Positions 8,527-16,762 of a DNA stretch of 55,408 nucleotides are shown here, piece after piece. Numbering within the stretch: position 1 is the first letter of the stretch; every line of letters starts with the position of its first letter. The DNA is from Pyxidicoccus fallax (GTDB lineage Bacteria > Myxococcota > Myxococcia > Myxococcales > Myxococcaceae), in NCBI RefSeq assembly GCF_012933655.1, contig NZ_JABBJJ010000039.1, forward strand, positions 1-55,408. Direction: 5' to 3'. The notes beneath the pieces are model-generated. The model was not told the DNA's origin. It saw nothing but the letters and a program-made list of their open reading frames with translations, and did not search any database. The position numbers and the translations under genes are program-made.

Positions 8527-11500
8527 GCGCTGGCCCTATGACGAGAGCACGCGCGCGCTGATTGCCCAGCGCCTCTACGCGCTGCTGCCCGCGCTGTACC
8601 GCGTGCAGGACGAGCCCCCGCGCGGGCGCGAGGAGCTGCGCCGCTTCCTGGAGGTGCTGGCCGGGCCCCTGGCCGTCGTCCGGCAGAACATCGAGGAGCT
8701 GCACGTCGACCTCTTCATCGACACGGCGAGCGACGAGGCGCTGTCGCTGCTGGCGGACATGGTGGGGACGAGGCTCCTGTTCCCCAACGCGGACGCCAAC
8801 CGCCGGGACGTGCGCGGCACCGTGGCGTGGCGCCGGCGCAAGGGCACGCCGGCCATGCTCCAGGAGATGGCCGAGGAACTCGCCGAGCAGCTCGTCGTCC
8901 TCATGGAGGGGTGGAAGCACGTGGCGGTGACACAGGACCTGGACCTGCTGCGCCCGGAGCGCGTCCTCCCGGACGTCCGCTCGCCGCTCCTGTCGGAGAC
9001 GTCCACGGGCCCGCTGGACGCCACGCACCACGCGGTGGACGTGCGCGCCGTGTCGTGGACGACGGGCCGCTACCACCCGCGCCACGTCACCCACTGGCTC
9101 CACCCGACGCGCATGTTCCCCGTGGAGCGGGGCACCGCCGCCTATGTCGGCGACCATGGCGACCCCACCGCCTCCAACAACCCCGGCGGGATGGACCCGG
9201 ACTGGCGCTATGCCGTCCATCCGCTGGGGCGCTCGCAGGCGCTGCGCGTGCGGCGCGCGAGCACGCGGGACGACATCCCCACCGACCGCGTGCCCCCCAT
9301 GCACTTCGACGCCGCGCCCGGTGACTGGTTCGGCAAGGAGGGGCGCTTCGCCATCCGCGTCGCCGGGCTGCTGGCCGGAGTCGCCGAGCCCTCGACGGAC
9401 GTCCGTGAGCCCCAGACGCTCCTGGCGCACCCCGCGGTGGCGGACGGCGCGGCCACCCTCCAGGTGCTCGAGCACGAGACGCAGCGCCTGACGACGCCCG
9501 TGGAGCTGGCGCTGTGCTCGGTGCCACTCACCGGCGCGCTGCTCCCCGACACGGCGGGCGCGAGCGTGCGCGCGGTGGTCCAGCTTCACGCGAGCGGGCC
9601 CGCCCACCCCATTCCGGGCGGGTCGCCTCCGGCGCTCGTGCCGGGGGCCGTCGTCATGCTGCGGCTCAAGCCCGTGGGCTCGCCGGGCGCCTACTTCCCG
9701 GGGGCCACCGTCCTCCTCACGGGCGGCACCGAGGAGGCGCGGCGGGCCCACCCCGTGCTCGGGATGCAGCGGTCCGGCTTCCTGCGCGGCGCGCTGGTGG
9801 TGAAGCTGCCCGCGGGCTGGGTGATGGGGGAGCGGTGGCTGTACGTGGGCGCGGATGGCAGCGTCGTGCAGGCGCAGACGCAGCCGCAGGGCCCCGTGAA
9901 TGTGCCGCTCGTCTCCACCAGCGACGGGCCGCGGCTGGACTCGAACGCGGTGACGCACGTGGGCCCCGGGCCCGTGTGGCCGCCGCTGCCGCTGACCGCG
10001 GAGGTGGACCTGACGGACTGGTTGCCGCCGTCGCAGGGCAGCGGCCCCGTCATCCTGCACGGGGGCCGCGCGCTGCGTGAGGCCGCTGGCGTCACCCAGG
10101 GGGTGGCCAACACCACCGAGGTCTCCATGGTGTTCTCGGCGGGCTTCGTCGACGCCGGGGTGGTGCGCTACCGGCCCATGGTGCGGCTGCGGTGGACGGG
10201 GCCGGAGGCGGCGAGCGCGAGCTGGCGCGCGCTCGATGACGACGGCGCGGACGTGGGCACCGCGTCGGACGCGCGCCTGGCCGCGCTGGCCGCGTGGCGC
10301 GATGGCGACCGTCCTCCCCGTCTCCGTCTCGCGGTGCGGCTGGAGGCCAGCGCCGCCGGCGTCATCCTGCCGCCCTGCGAGGTGGCGTGGACGAACCGGG
10401 AAGGGGAGGCGCTGCTCATCCACCTGCCCGAGCTGACGACGGTCTCCGGCGGGGGCCCGGTCACCTGGAAGACGCAGGCCCCGTACACCGCGATGAGCGA
10501 CGCGGTGGCCGTGGCGGTGGATGGGTCGACCTGGTGGGAGGCGGGAGGCAACGCGCGCATGGCGACGTCCGGCCCTCCTGGCCAGCCCTGCTACCGCGGC
10601 GTGGCGCCGCTCTCCCGGCCCGTCATGCACCTGCGGCGGCGGGTGCGCTGGCGCTCGCTGTGCCAGTGGAGCCGCGAGGCCGCGGCGGGCCTCAAGCACG
10701 CGGGGACGCGGACGGGCTTCCTCGACGTGGACGTGGGACACGGCCTCTTCGCCTTCGCGAACAGCGACGCGCCGCAGTTGATGCCGCTCGGGCCTCGCGG
10801 CGCGCCCCGGCCTCCCAACGTCACCGTGGACTACCAGGAGGGCTACACCGCCCACGTGGGCGCGCGGGCGACCACGCGCGAGCCCGAGCTCAACCTCCTG
10901 CAGGAGACGCCCACCCGCATCGTGTCCCGCGGTGGGACGCTGCGCCGGGGCGCGCCCACCTCGCTGGGGCTCGTGCCCTGCTACCGGAGCCTGACCGAGG
11001 CGCTGGCCGCCATCGCCATCGCCCCGGCCGAGAAGGAGGTCATCGAGTTCCAGGACAGCGCCACCTACCCGGACGAGGCGCCCGTGTGGCCCGCCGGCGT
11101 GAAGCAACTGACGTTGCAGGCCGCGGAGCGCTACCGGCCCGTCCTGCGCGTGAGCGGGTGGTCCGCGCAGAGCGGGACGGGGGGCGGACCGGCGCCCACC
11201 GACGCCTCCGGGACGATTGTCGGCGGCCCTCCCTATGACGTGCTCACCCTGCGGGGCCTCGTCTTCTCGGGGCCGGACGTGAAGCTGCCGCGCGCGTACC
11301 GGGTGGACGTGCAGTACTGCTCGGTGGCGGACGCGGGCGCGACACTGCGCTTCTCCGCGCCCGGGGAGCAGTTCGCCCGGGTGACGGTGATTCGCTCCAT
11401 CCTCGCGGGCGTGCACCTGGTGGGCGTGGTGGACCTCATCCTCGTGGACTCCGTGGTGGACGCCGGAGCCGGCGTGCTCCCGCGCCCGGTGGCGATTCAC

Positions 11501-11905
11501 GCGGCGGACGGCCGCCTCTTCGCGGACCGCGCCACGGTGACGGGCACCGTTCGGGTGCGCGAGCTGGAGGCGAGCGAGGTGCTGTTCACGGACGTCGTCG
11601 AGGTCACCGACCAGTTCCGCGGCTGCATCCGCTTCAGCAGCGTCCCCGAGGGCTGTGTCCTGCCCCGGCGCCATCAGGTGGTGCAGGGGAGGGCGGCGCG
11701 CTTCGTCAGCGTGAGCCGGGACGACCCGGCGCACGTGCGGCTGGCCGAGCACTGCGACGGGGCCATCCTGTCCGGCGCGGCGGACGGCTCGGAAATCGGT
11801 GTGTTCCAGGGGGTGCAGACGGCGCGGCGCCGGGAAGCGCTGCTGCGCCGGCTGGACGAGTTCACCCCCGCCGGTCTGGTGACCGGGGTCATTCGCGTGG
11901 ATTGA
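8516..11905 (+). CDS. gpI-like tail protein fused to a large beta-rich, probably fibre-like region
   Basis: 1129 residues, ATG 8516, overlapping the upstream gene by 11 bases. Residues 1-~150 match the phage tail protein I type: QRLYALLPALYRVQDE, NIEELHVDLFIDTASDEALS and GTVAWRRRKGTPAMLQEMAE. The remaining ~950 residues are unusual for gpI. The middle is Ig- or jelly-roll-like; the part from ~820 on (DLILVDSVVDAGAG, VIRSILAGVHL) has short repeating strands like a right-handed parallel beta-helix. It ends with EFTPAGLVTGVIRVD. I infer a baseplate protein carrying a peripheral, target-facing extension. The domain split is inferred from composition, not alignment. Confidence 0.75.
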   Translation: MASERWPYDESTRALIAQRLYALLPALYRVQDEPPRGREELRRFLEVLAGPLAVVRQNIEELHVDLFIDTASDEALSLLADMVGTRLLFPNADANRRDVRGTVAWRRRKGTPAMLQEMAEELAEQLVVLMEGWKHVAVTQDLDLLRPERVLPDVRSPLLSETSTGPLDATHHAVDVRAVSWTTGRYHPRHVTHWLHPTRMFPVERGTAAYVGDHGDPTASNNPGGMDPDWRYAVHPLGRSQALRVRRASTRDDIPTDRVPPMHFDAAPGDWFGKEGRFAIRVAGLLAGVAEPSTDVREPQTLLAHPAVADGAATLQVLEHETQRLTTPVELALCSVPLTGALLPDTAGASVRAVVQLHASGPAHPIPGGSPPALVPGAVVMLRLKPVGSPGAYFPGATVLLTGGTEEARRAHPVLGMQRSGFLRGALVVKLPAGWVMGERWLYVGADGSVVQAQTQPQGPVNVPLVSTSDGPRLDSNAVTHVGPGPVWPPLPLTAEVDLTDWLPPSQGSGPVILHGGRALREAAGVTQGVANTTEVSMVFSAGFVDAGVVRYRPMVRLRWTGPEAASASWRALDDDGADVGTASDARLAALAAWRDGDRPPRLRLAVRLEASAAGVILPPCEVAWTNREGEALLIHLPELTTVSGGGPVTWKTQAPYTAMSDAVAVAVDGSTWWEAGGNARMATSGPPGQPCYRGVAPLSRPVMHLRRRVRWRSLCQWSREAAAGLKHAGTRTGFLDVDVGHGLFAFANSDAPQLMPLGPRGAPRPPNVTVDYQEGYTAHVGARATTREPELNLLQETPTRIVSRGGTLRRGAPTSLGLVPCYRSLTEALAAIAIAPAEKEVIEFQDSATYPDEAPVWPAGVKQLTLQAAERYRPVLRVSGWSAQSGTGGGPAPTDASGTIVGGPPYDVLTLRGLVFSGPDVKLPRAYRVDVQYCSVADAGATLRFSAPGEQFARVTVIRSILAGVHLVGVVDLILVDSVVDAGAGVLPRPVAIHAADGRLFADRATVTGTVRVRELEASEVLFTDVVEVTDQFRGCIRFSSVPEGCVLPRRHQVVQGRAARFVSVSRDDPAHVRLAEHCDGAILSGAADGSEIGVFQGVQTARRREALLRRLDEFTPAGLVTGVIRVD

Positions 11906-11936
11906 GCGCCATCGCCACGACTGTCATGGAGACGAG

Positions 11937-14900
11937 ATGAAGGGCGACTTTTCCAGAGGAATCCACCCGGACCGCCAGCGAGGCAGGTCCTACCGCCGCG
12001 TCCTCCTGCAACAGCGGCGGCTGCTGCTCGACAGCGACCTGGCGGCGATGGTGGACGCCGGGGACCAGCTCGCGCGCGACACCGTCACCGGGCTGAGCGG
12101 CGAGTCGGGCAGCCCGGACCTGGGCTTCCTCCTCACGCCGGGAAAGCTCCACGCCCTCTTCGACAGCCTGGCCGGCGTCCATGCCCAGGAGGGCGTCGAC
12201 TACTACCGGGACCATGACCGGCGGTACCTGGGGCGCTTCCCGTCGCTGTGCGTGCGCAACACGGCCACGTCGGCCGGGCAGCTGAATGTTCCCCTCAAGG
12301 GCAAGCTGTCCTCCGGAGCGTACTCGCTGGTCCTCTGGACCTGGTCCGAGACGACGCTGAACATCGAGGTCTCCGGAGGCAACGCCAGCTTCGTCTCCGT
12401 CTCCATCCCGGCCTCGGAGGGCTTCGCGCGCGTCGTGGTGAACCTGACGGCGAGCAGTGCCCAGTCCGGCGAGCTGCTGCTCCGCCTGCCAGCGGGAACC
12501 CCCGCGTTCCGCGTGGGCCTCATCGAGGGGAACGAGAACTCCGGCCCCGCCCCCTACCTGTGGGCGGCGTATGGGCAGTACCACGTGCGCGGGCTGACGG
12601 TGGAGAACCCCGCGTACCAGGCCTGGCCCGGGGTGTCGTTCCCCGCGTCCGCCGGCTTCCCGGCCAGCGACGCGTGGTTCGAGAGCCTCGCGCCCAACAC
12701 GCGCCTCGTGGCTTATCTGGAGGCCTGGGAGCGGGGCATCACCCATATCGAGGACCGCGGCGTGCGCGAGGAGGCGCTGGGCGGCGGGCAGGACACCACC
12801 GTGCGGACCCAGGCGGTGGGCCAGGTCAAGCTCGCTCCCATCGGAAGCCTGACGCCGGAGGACGTGCGCTTCGCCTTCCTGGGGGGCCCCCAGGCGACCG
12901 CCACCCTCGACGTGGACGTGCAGGAGGTGGAGCCCGAGGCGGACCCCTGCGCCCTGCCGATGACGGGCGGCTACACGGGCCGCGACAACCGGCTCTACTG
13001 GATGGAGGTTCACGAGGGCGGAGGGCTGGGCACCGCCGTCCTCAAGTGGTCCCGCGACAACGCCGCCGAGCTCTACGGGGTGACGCAGATTTCCGGCAGC
13101 ACCGTCACCATGGCGCTGGGCTCGGACCTGCGGGACGGCGACCTCGTGGAGGTGCTGAGCGAGGTCATCGACCTGGGGGATGCCGCGCCCGCCTCCCTCG
13201 GCGCCGGGAAGCTCACCTTGTCGAGGCGGATGGTGGGCGTCCTCGCGAAGCTGGTGGCCCAGTCCTCGGACGAGCAGGGACAGGCCCGCTTCCGGCTGGT
13301 GTCGGTGAACAACCCCACGCAGGACGTCGTGCCGAACGACCCCCTGCGCTATGGCGCCGACGGCTCGCGCGTGAAGAAGGTGCGGCGCTGGCACGGCCTC
13401 ATCCAGACCCAGGCGGCGGGCGGAGCCGACCCCCACAACCGCGTGGGCCTGGAGGACGGCCTCGCGGTCATCCTGCGGGGCACGTTCGAGGTGGGGACGT
13501 ACTGGCAATACGAGGCCCGCCGCGGCGCGCAGAACGCGAACGGCGCCTGGCAGTCCGCGCCGCACGGGCCCGAGCGGTTCTGCGTCCCGCTGGCCGTGCT
13601 GCGCAAGCCCGCGACGGCGGCGCAGCCGGTGGTGCTGGAGGCCTGGCTGGACGAGCGCTACCCCCGGCTGGGCGAGCTGGACGCGGATGACATCCGCTTC
13701 GGGGACGAGCGCTCCTTCATCGGGGAGGCCACCGTCCAGGAGGCGCTCGAGGCGCTGCTCACGCGGGAGCCCGTCCAGACCGTGCTCCTGGACCGGCCGG
13801 GAGGCGGGGTGGACATCCCGATTCCGCAGGGGGCCGAAATCACGGCGGATCAGCTCGCCGACGGCCTCATCCTCACGGCCGCGCAGGGCTTCGGGCTGCG
13901 GCACGCGACCGACGCGAACTGCACCCTCACCCTGGAGCTGCCGCTGCCCTTCACGTCGGCGGACCAGGCGCTGTGGGGAACCGACCTCGTCGGCTATCAG
14001 CCCATCACGCTTCATGGAACCGTCAGCGCGGAAGGGAACCTCGCGCGCTGGAGGCCCACGGCGTCCTCCCAGAACTGGCTGTTGACGAAGTTCTCCGAGG
14101 TGCAGCGGCGGGATGATGCGTGGGAACTCTATGGAAGCCAGGGCTCCGGGCCGAGCTGGGGCTGGGAGAAGGGTCCCCAGGAGCAGCTCATCCAGCGGGG
14201 GACCTCCCAACCGCTCTTCACCGCCAATTTCGTGAGGGGCTTCTGGGCCATCAACCGGCAGTTCGCCGCCCATGAGACGGTGGTGCTGCGCTCCAAGTGG
14301 CTCAACGCGATGACCTCTCCCTCGACCATCGCATCGGGGCTCGTGTTCGACTGGCGCAACAGCTCCAACTTCTCGCTGGTGGTCTACGAGCACGCGCTCA
14401 TGTACGTCCCGTCGGGGACGGGGTCCTACAACCCGAACTTCACCGCCCGGCTCCACGTGCATGACGTCCGGAACGGATACGTGCAGCCGCGCCACAGTCA
14501 CACCATCGTCAGCAGATATGGGATGCCTCCCTCGGCTCCCCATCCGCTCACGCTGAGCTTCGGCCCGGACGGCATCTCGTTCGAGAACACGGGCGCCGAG
14601 GAGCCGGCCCTCAAGAGCGGGTCTGTTGACGTCAAGGCGAACCTAAAGGGCCAGCGCGTGGGGCTCTACACCTCGGTGCCCGCCGAGTTCTGGCGGCTGG
14701 AGAGCACGGGGCTCCAGGGCACGCAGCCGCTGCTCCCGGCCGTGCAGCGGCGGGGCGTCCGCGCGCGCCTGTCGCTCAAGCGTGACGGCGTGAGATGGCT
14801 GGGCCGCACCTCCTCCGAGGGCCTGCCGTTCCACAAGGACTACGAGACGTGGTTCTGGGTGCTGCCCAGCCCGGCCAGCCCCTACGGCTACGGCGGCGGC

Positions 14901-14945
14901 TTCGGCAGTGGCTTCAGCGGCATCGGCGCGGGGCTCATCAAATGA
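11937..14945 (+). CDS. DUF6519-type protein of the CIS cluster
   Basis: 1002 residues from ATG 11937 with GGAGACGAG just upstream. The N-terminus (MKGDFSRGIHPDRQRGRSYR, then VLLQQRRLLLDSDLAAMVDA) is the signature I recognise as DUF6519, a family usually encoded beside contractile injection baseplate genes. Residues ~1-560 form this conserved part (GGYTGRDNRLYWMEVHEGG, YGADGSRVKKVRRW). From ~690 a different beta-rich domain follows (WRPTASSQNWLLTKFSEVQR, SNFSLVVYEHALMYV), possibly concanavalin-like and carbohydrate binding (inference). The last ~30 residues are Gly-rich (GGGFGSGFSGIGAG). A role in tail fibre or target binding is likely but unproven. It overlaps the next gene by ATGA. Confidence 0.75.
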   Translation: MKGDFSRGIHPDRQRGRSYRRVLLQQRRLLLDSDLAAMVDAGDQLARDTVTGLSGESGSPDLGFLLTPGKLHALFDSLAGVHAQEGVDYYRDHDRRYLGRFPSLCVRNTATSAGQLNVPLKGKLSSGAYSLVLWTWSETTLNIEVSGGNASFVSVSIPASEGFARVVVNLTASSAQSGELLLRLPAGTPAFRVGLIEGNENSGPAPYLWAAYGQYHVRGLTVENPAYQAWPGVSFPASAGFPASDAWFESLAPNTRLVAYLEAWERGITHIEDRGVREEALGGGQDTTVRTQAVGQVKLAPIGSLTPEDVRFAFLGGPQATATLDVDVQEVEPEADPCALPMTGGYTGRDNRLYWMEVHEGGGLGTAVLKWSRDNAAELYGVTQISGSTVTMALGSDLRDGDLVEVLSEVIDLGDAAPASLGAGKLTLSRRMVGVLAKLVAQSSDEQGQARFRLVSVNNPTQDVVPNDPLRYGADGSRVKKVRRWHGLIQTQAAGGADPHNRVGLEDGLAVILRGTFEVGTYWQYEARRGAQNANGAWQSAPHGPERFCVPLAVLRKPATAAQPVVLEAWLDERYPRLGELDADDIRFGDERSFIGEATVQEALEALLTREPVQTVLLDRPGGGVDIPIPQGAEITADQLADGLILTAAQGFGLRHATDANCTLTLELPLPFTSADQALWGTDLVGYQPITLHGTVSAEGNLARWRPTASSQNWLLTKFSEVQRRDDAWELYGSQGSGPSWGWEKGPQEQLIQRGTSQPLFTANFVRGFWAINRQFAAHETVVLRSKWLNAMTSPSTIASGLVFDWRNSSNFSLVVYEHALMYVPSGTGSYNPNFTARLHVHDVRNGYVQPRHSHTIVSRYGMPPSAPHPLTLSFGPDGISFENTGAEEPALKSGSVDVKANLKGQRVGLYTSVPAEFWRLESTGLQGTQPLLPAVQRRGVRARLSLKRDGVRWLGRTSSEGLPFHKDYETWFWVLPSPASPYGYGGGFGSGFSGIGAGLIK

Positions 14946-15844
14946 GGGCGGTCTGGTCCTTCTGGTCGAAGCCCTACTGGGGCGGGCGCGGGATTCCCTG
15001 GCTGTATGACCGGGCCCACTGGCTGTCGTGGATTCTGTCCGTCCAGACGGCGCGCAGGCACTACCCGGAGGTGGCGCTCGTCACGGACTCGCCGGGCCGC
15101 CGCGTGCTGGTGGAGCAGCTCGGGCTGGAGTTCTCCGAGGTCTCCACGGAGCTGGACGCGCTGGAGGCCGCGGACTCCCGCTGGTGGGCGCTGGGCAAGC
15201 TGCACGCCTACCGCGCGCAGCAAAAGCCCTTCGTCCACGTGGACGCGGACGTGTTCCTCTGGAAGCGGCTGCCGGACATCGTGGAGTACGCGCCCGTCTT
15301 CGCGCAGAGCCCGGAGCCCGTCTCCGGCAACAGCGTGTATCAAGCCGAGCGCATCCGCCGGGTGCTGGAGTCCCACGGCGGGCAGGTGCCGGGGGAGTGG
15401 CTCTGGTACCAGTCGCAGCTGTCCCAGATGGCGGCGTGCTGCGGCATCCTGGGCGGCAACGACGTCGCGTTCCTCCAGGACTACGCGAACCTGGCCATCG
15501 ACGTGGTGAGCCACCCGCGCAACCAGCGGGGATGGGCGCGGGTGGAGGACCTGTCGAACCACAACGTGCTCGTCGAGCAGTACCTGCTGTGCGCGTGCGC
15601 GGAGTACCAGCGCGCCTGGGCGCACGCGCCCCACCGCGACGTGTACATCCAGTACCTCTTCCCGACGGGGGCGCCCGACAACGCGGAGGAGGTCGGCTAC
15701 ACGCACCTGGTCGCGGGCGCGAAGAAGCACCGGCAGACCATCGAGCGGCTGGAGGAGGTCGTTCGGAGGGATTACCCCGAGCTGTACCAGCGGTGCCTCG
15801 CGTACGAGCAGTCGCGGAGCGAGGGCACGGCGGGACCGAGCTGA
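14942..15844 (+). CDS. Glycosyltransferase-like (GT-A fold, DxD) protein of the CIS operon
   Basis: 300 residues. The true start is ATG 14942, overlapping the DUF6519 stop. The layout resembles GT-A nucleotide-sugar transferases: an N-terminal Rossmann-like half (TARRHYPEVALVTDSPG), then a hydrophobic strand leading to KPFVHVDADVFLW with DxD at residues 101-103 (metal/nucleotide-sugar binding), and acidic/aromatic C-terminal segments. DUF6734-like proteins share this pattern; that assignment is tentative. Coupled translation inside the injection operon is notable: it could glycosylate tail components (fibre decoration) or be a cargo toxin. No signal peptide or membrane segment is seen. Confidence 0.62.
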   Translation: MRAVWSFWSKPYWGGRGIPWLYDRAHWLSWILSVQTARRHYPEVALVTDSPGRRVLVEQLGLEFSEVSTELDALEAADSRWWALGKLHAYRAQQKPFVHVDADVFLWKRLPDIVEYAPVFAQSPEPVSGNSVYQAERIRRVLESHGGQVPGEWLWYQSQLSQMAACCGILGGNDVAFLQDYANLAIDVVSHPRNQRGWARVEDLSNHNVLVEQYLLCACAEYQRAWAHAPHRDVYIQYLFPTGAPDNAEEVGYTHLVAGAKKHRQTIERLEEVVRRDYPELYQRCLAYEQSRSEGTAGPS

Positions 15845-15859
15845 GACGGAGGAGTCGCC

Positions 15860-16570
15860 ATGGCGAACCTGAAGGTCAAGAACGAGAGCAACGCGGTGGT
15901 GGACATCAAGCTCCCCGACGACTCGGAGAAGGTGACGCTCACCGCGGGCGCCGAGGCCGACGTCGACGAGAAGTTCCTGCGCACGGACAGCTTCCGGGAC
16001 TTGATGCTCGCGGGGAAGGTGTCGCTGGTGAAGACGCCGCTCGCCAACCTCACCGCGCAGCAGCAGGCGCTGGGCGAGTCGGTGTCCATCTGGCTGTTGA
16101 ACCAGATTGGCGGCCCGGTGCTGAGCCGGTACCAGGCCATGAAGAGCGCCCGGGAGGCCCTGGCGCGCACGCGGCTGCGCTACAACGACCAGCACAAGGG
16201 CACCAAGGAGCTGCTCACCCAGGCCAAGGCCATGGGGCCCGCGGCGCAGAACCTGGCCGGGGCCGCCAAGCACTTCATCAACCTCACGGCCGAGCAGTCC
16301 GCGGTGTCGAAAATCCAGGCGGACATCACCGCCAAGCAGAACGAGGACCTGGCCGCGCTCGGCAAGAGCCTGGAGACCTGGTACGCCGAGCGGCGGGTGC
16401 TGGAGGAGAAGCTGAAGGCCGCGCAGGCCGCCCTGGAGGTCGCGCAGGCCGAGCATGCGGCGCGCTTCGAGGCGCTGGTGACGGCCCTGGACCAGGCGGC
16501 CACGGCCATGGTGGCGGCCAACCCCGCGACGGACATCGGGGCGGAGATTCCCGCGCACGCCGCGCCCTGA
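15860..16570 (+). CDS. Alpha-helical coiled-coil protein, last gene of the CIS operon
   Basis: 236 residues, ATG 15860, 15 bases after the preceding stop with GGAGGAG upstream. Residues 1-~65 are beta-like (LKVKNESNAVVDIKLPDD...); residues ~75-225 are strongly helical with heptad character and high Ala/Glu/Lys/Gln (TWYAERRVLEEKLKAAQAAL). There is no signal peptide and no enzyme motif. Position suggests an accessory, chaperone or cargo protein of the injection system. A GC hairpin follows 12 bases after the stop, fitting an operon end here. Confidence 0.62.
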   Translation: MANLKVKNESNAVVDIKLPDDSEKVTLTAGAEADVDEKFLRTDSFRDLMLAGKVSLVKTPLANLTAQQQALGESVSIWLLNQIGGPVLSRYQAMKSAREALARTRLRYNDQHKGTKELLTQAKAMGPAAQNLAGAAKHFINLTAEQSAVSKIQADITAKQNEDLAALGKSLETWYAERRVLEEKLKAAQAALEVAQAEHAARFEALVTALDQAATAMVAANPATDIGAEIPAHAAP

Positions 16571-16582
16571 GCGTCCGGCTCC

Positions 16583-16601
16583 CGGAGGGTTGCGCCCTCC
16601 G
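16583..16601 (+). terminator. Hairpin after the CIS operon
   Basis: CGGAGGG (16583-16589) pairs perfectly with CCCTCCG (16595-16601) around a 5-base loop, 12 bases after the last CIS stop codon. There is no T tract, so it could be a factor-assisted terminator or an mRNA 3' end stabiliser. Confidence 0.4.
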
Positions 16602-16762
16602 CGCCATGTCGCGCACCTCGCACCCCACCCACCATGGGGGCTGGACAGTTGCGCTCGCGCATGCAGGTCCGGGCCTTCGGAGGGCCCGCCCTGGCGTGGT
16701 GGCAGAGTTTCTCGTTTCACAACCCTCCGAACCGGGTGACTTCGTATCTCCAAGAAACCCGT

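Noticed and set aside
1..16570. Complete prophage
   Set aside because: Only tail/baseplate-type genes are seen; no capsid, terminase, portal, lysis or integrase genes in the visible part, and the flank is ordinary chromosomal genes.
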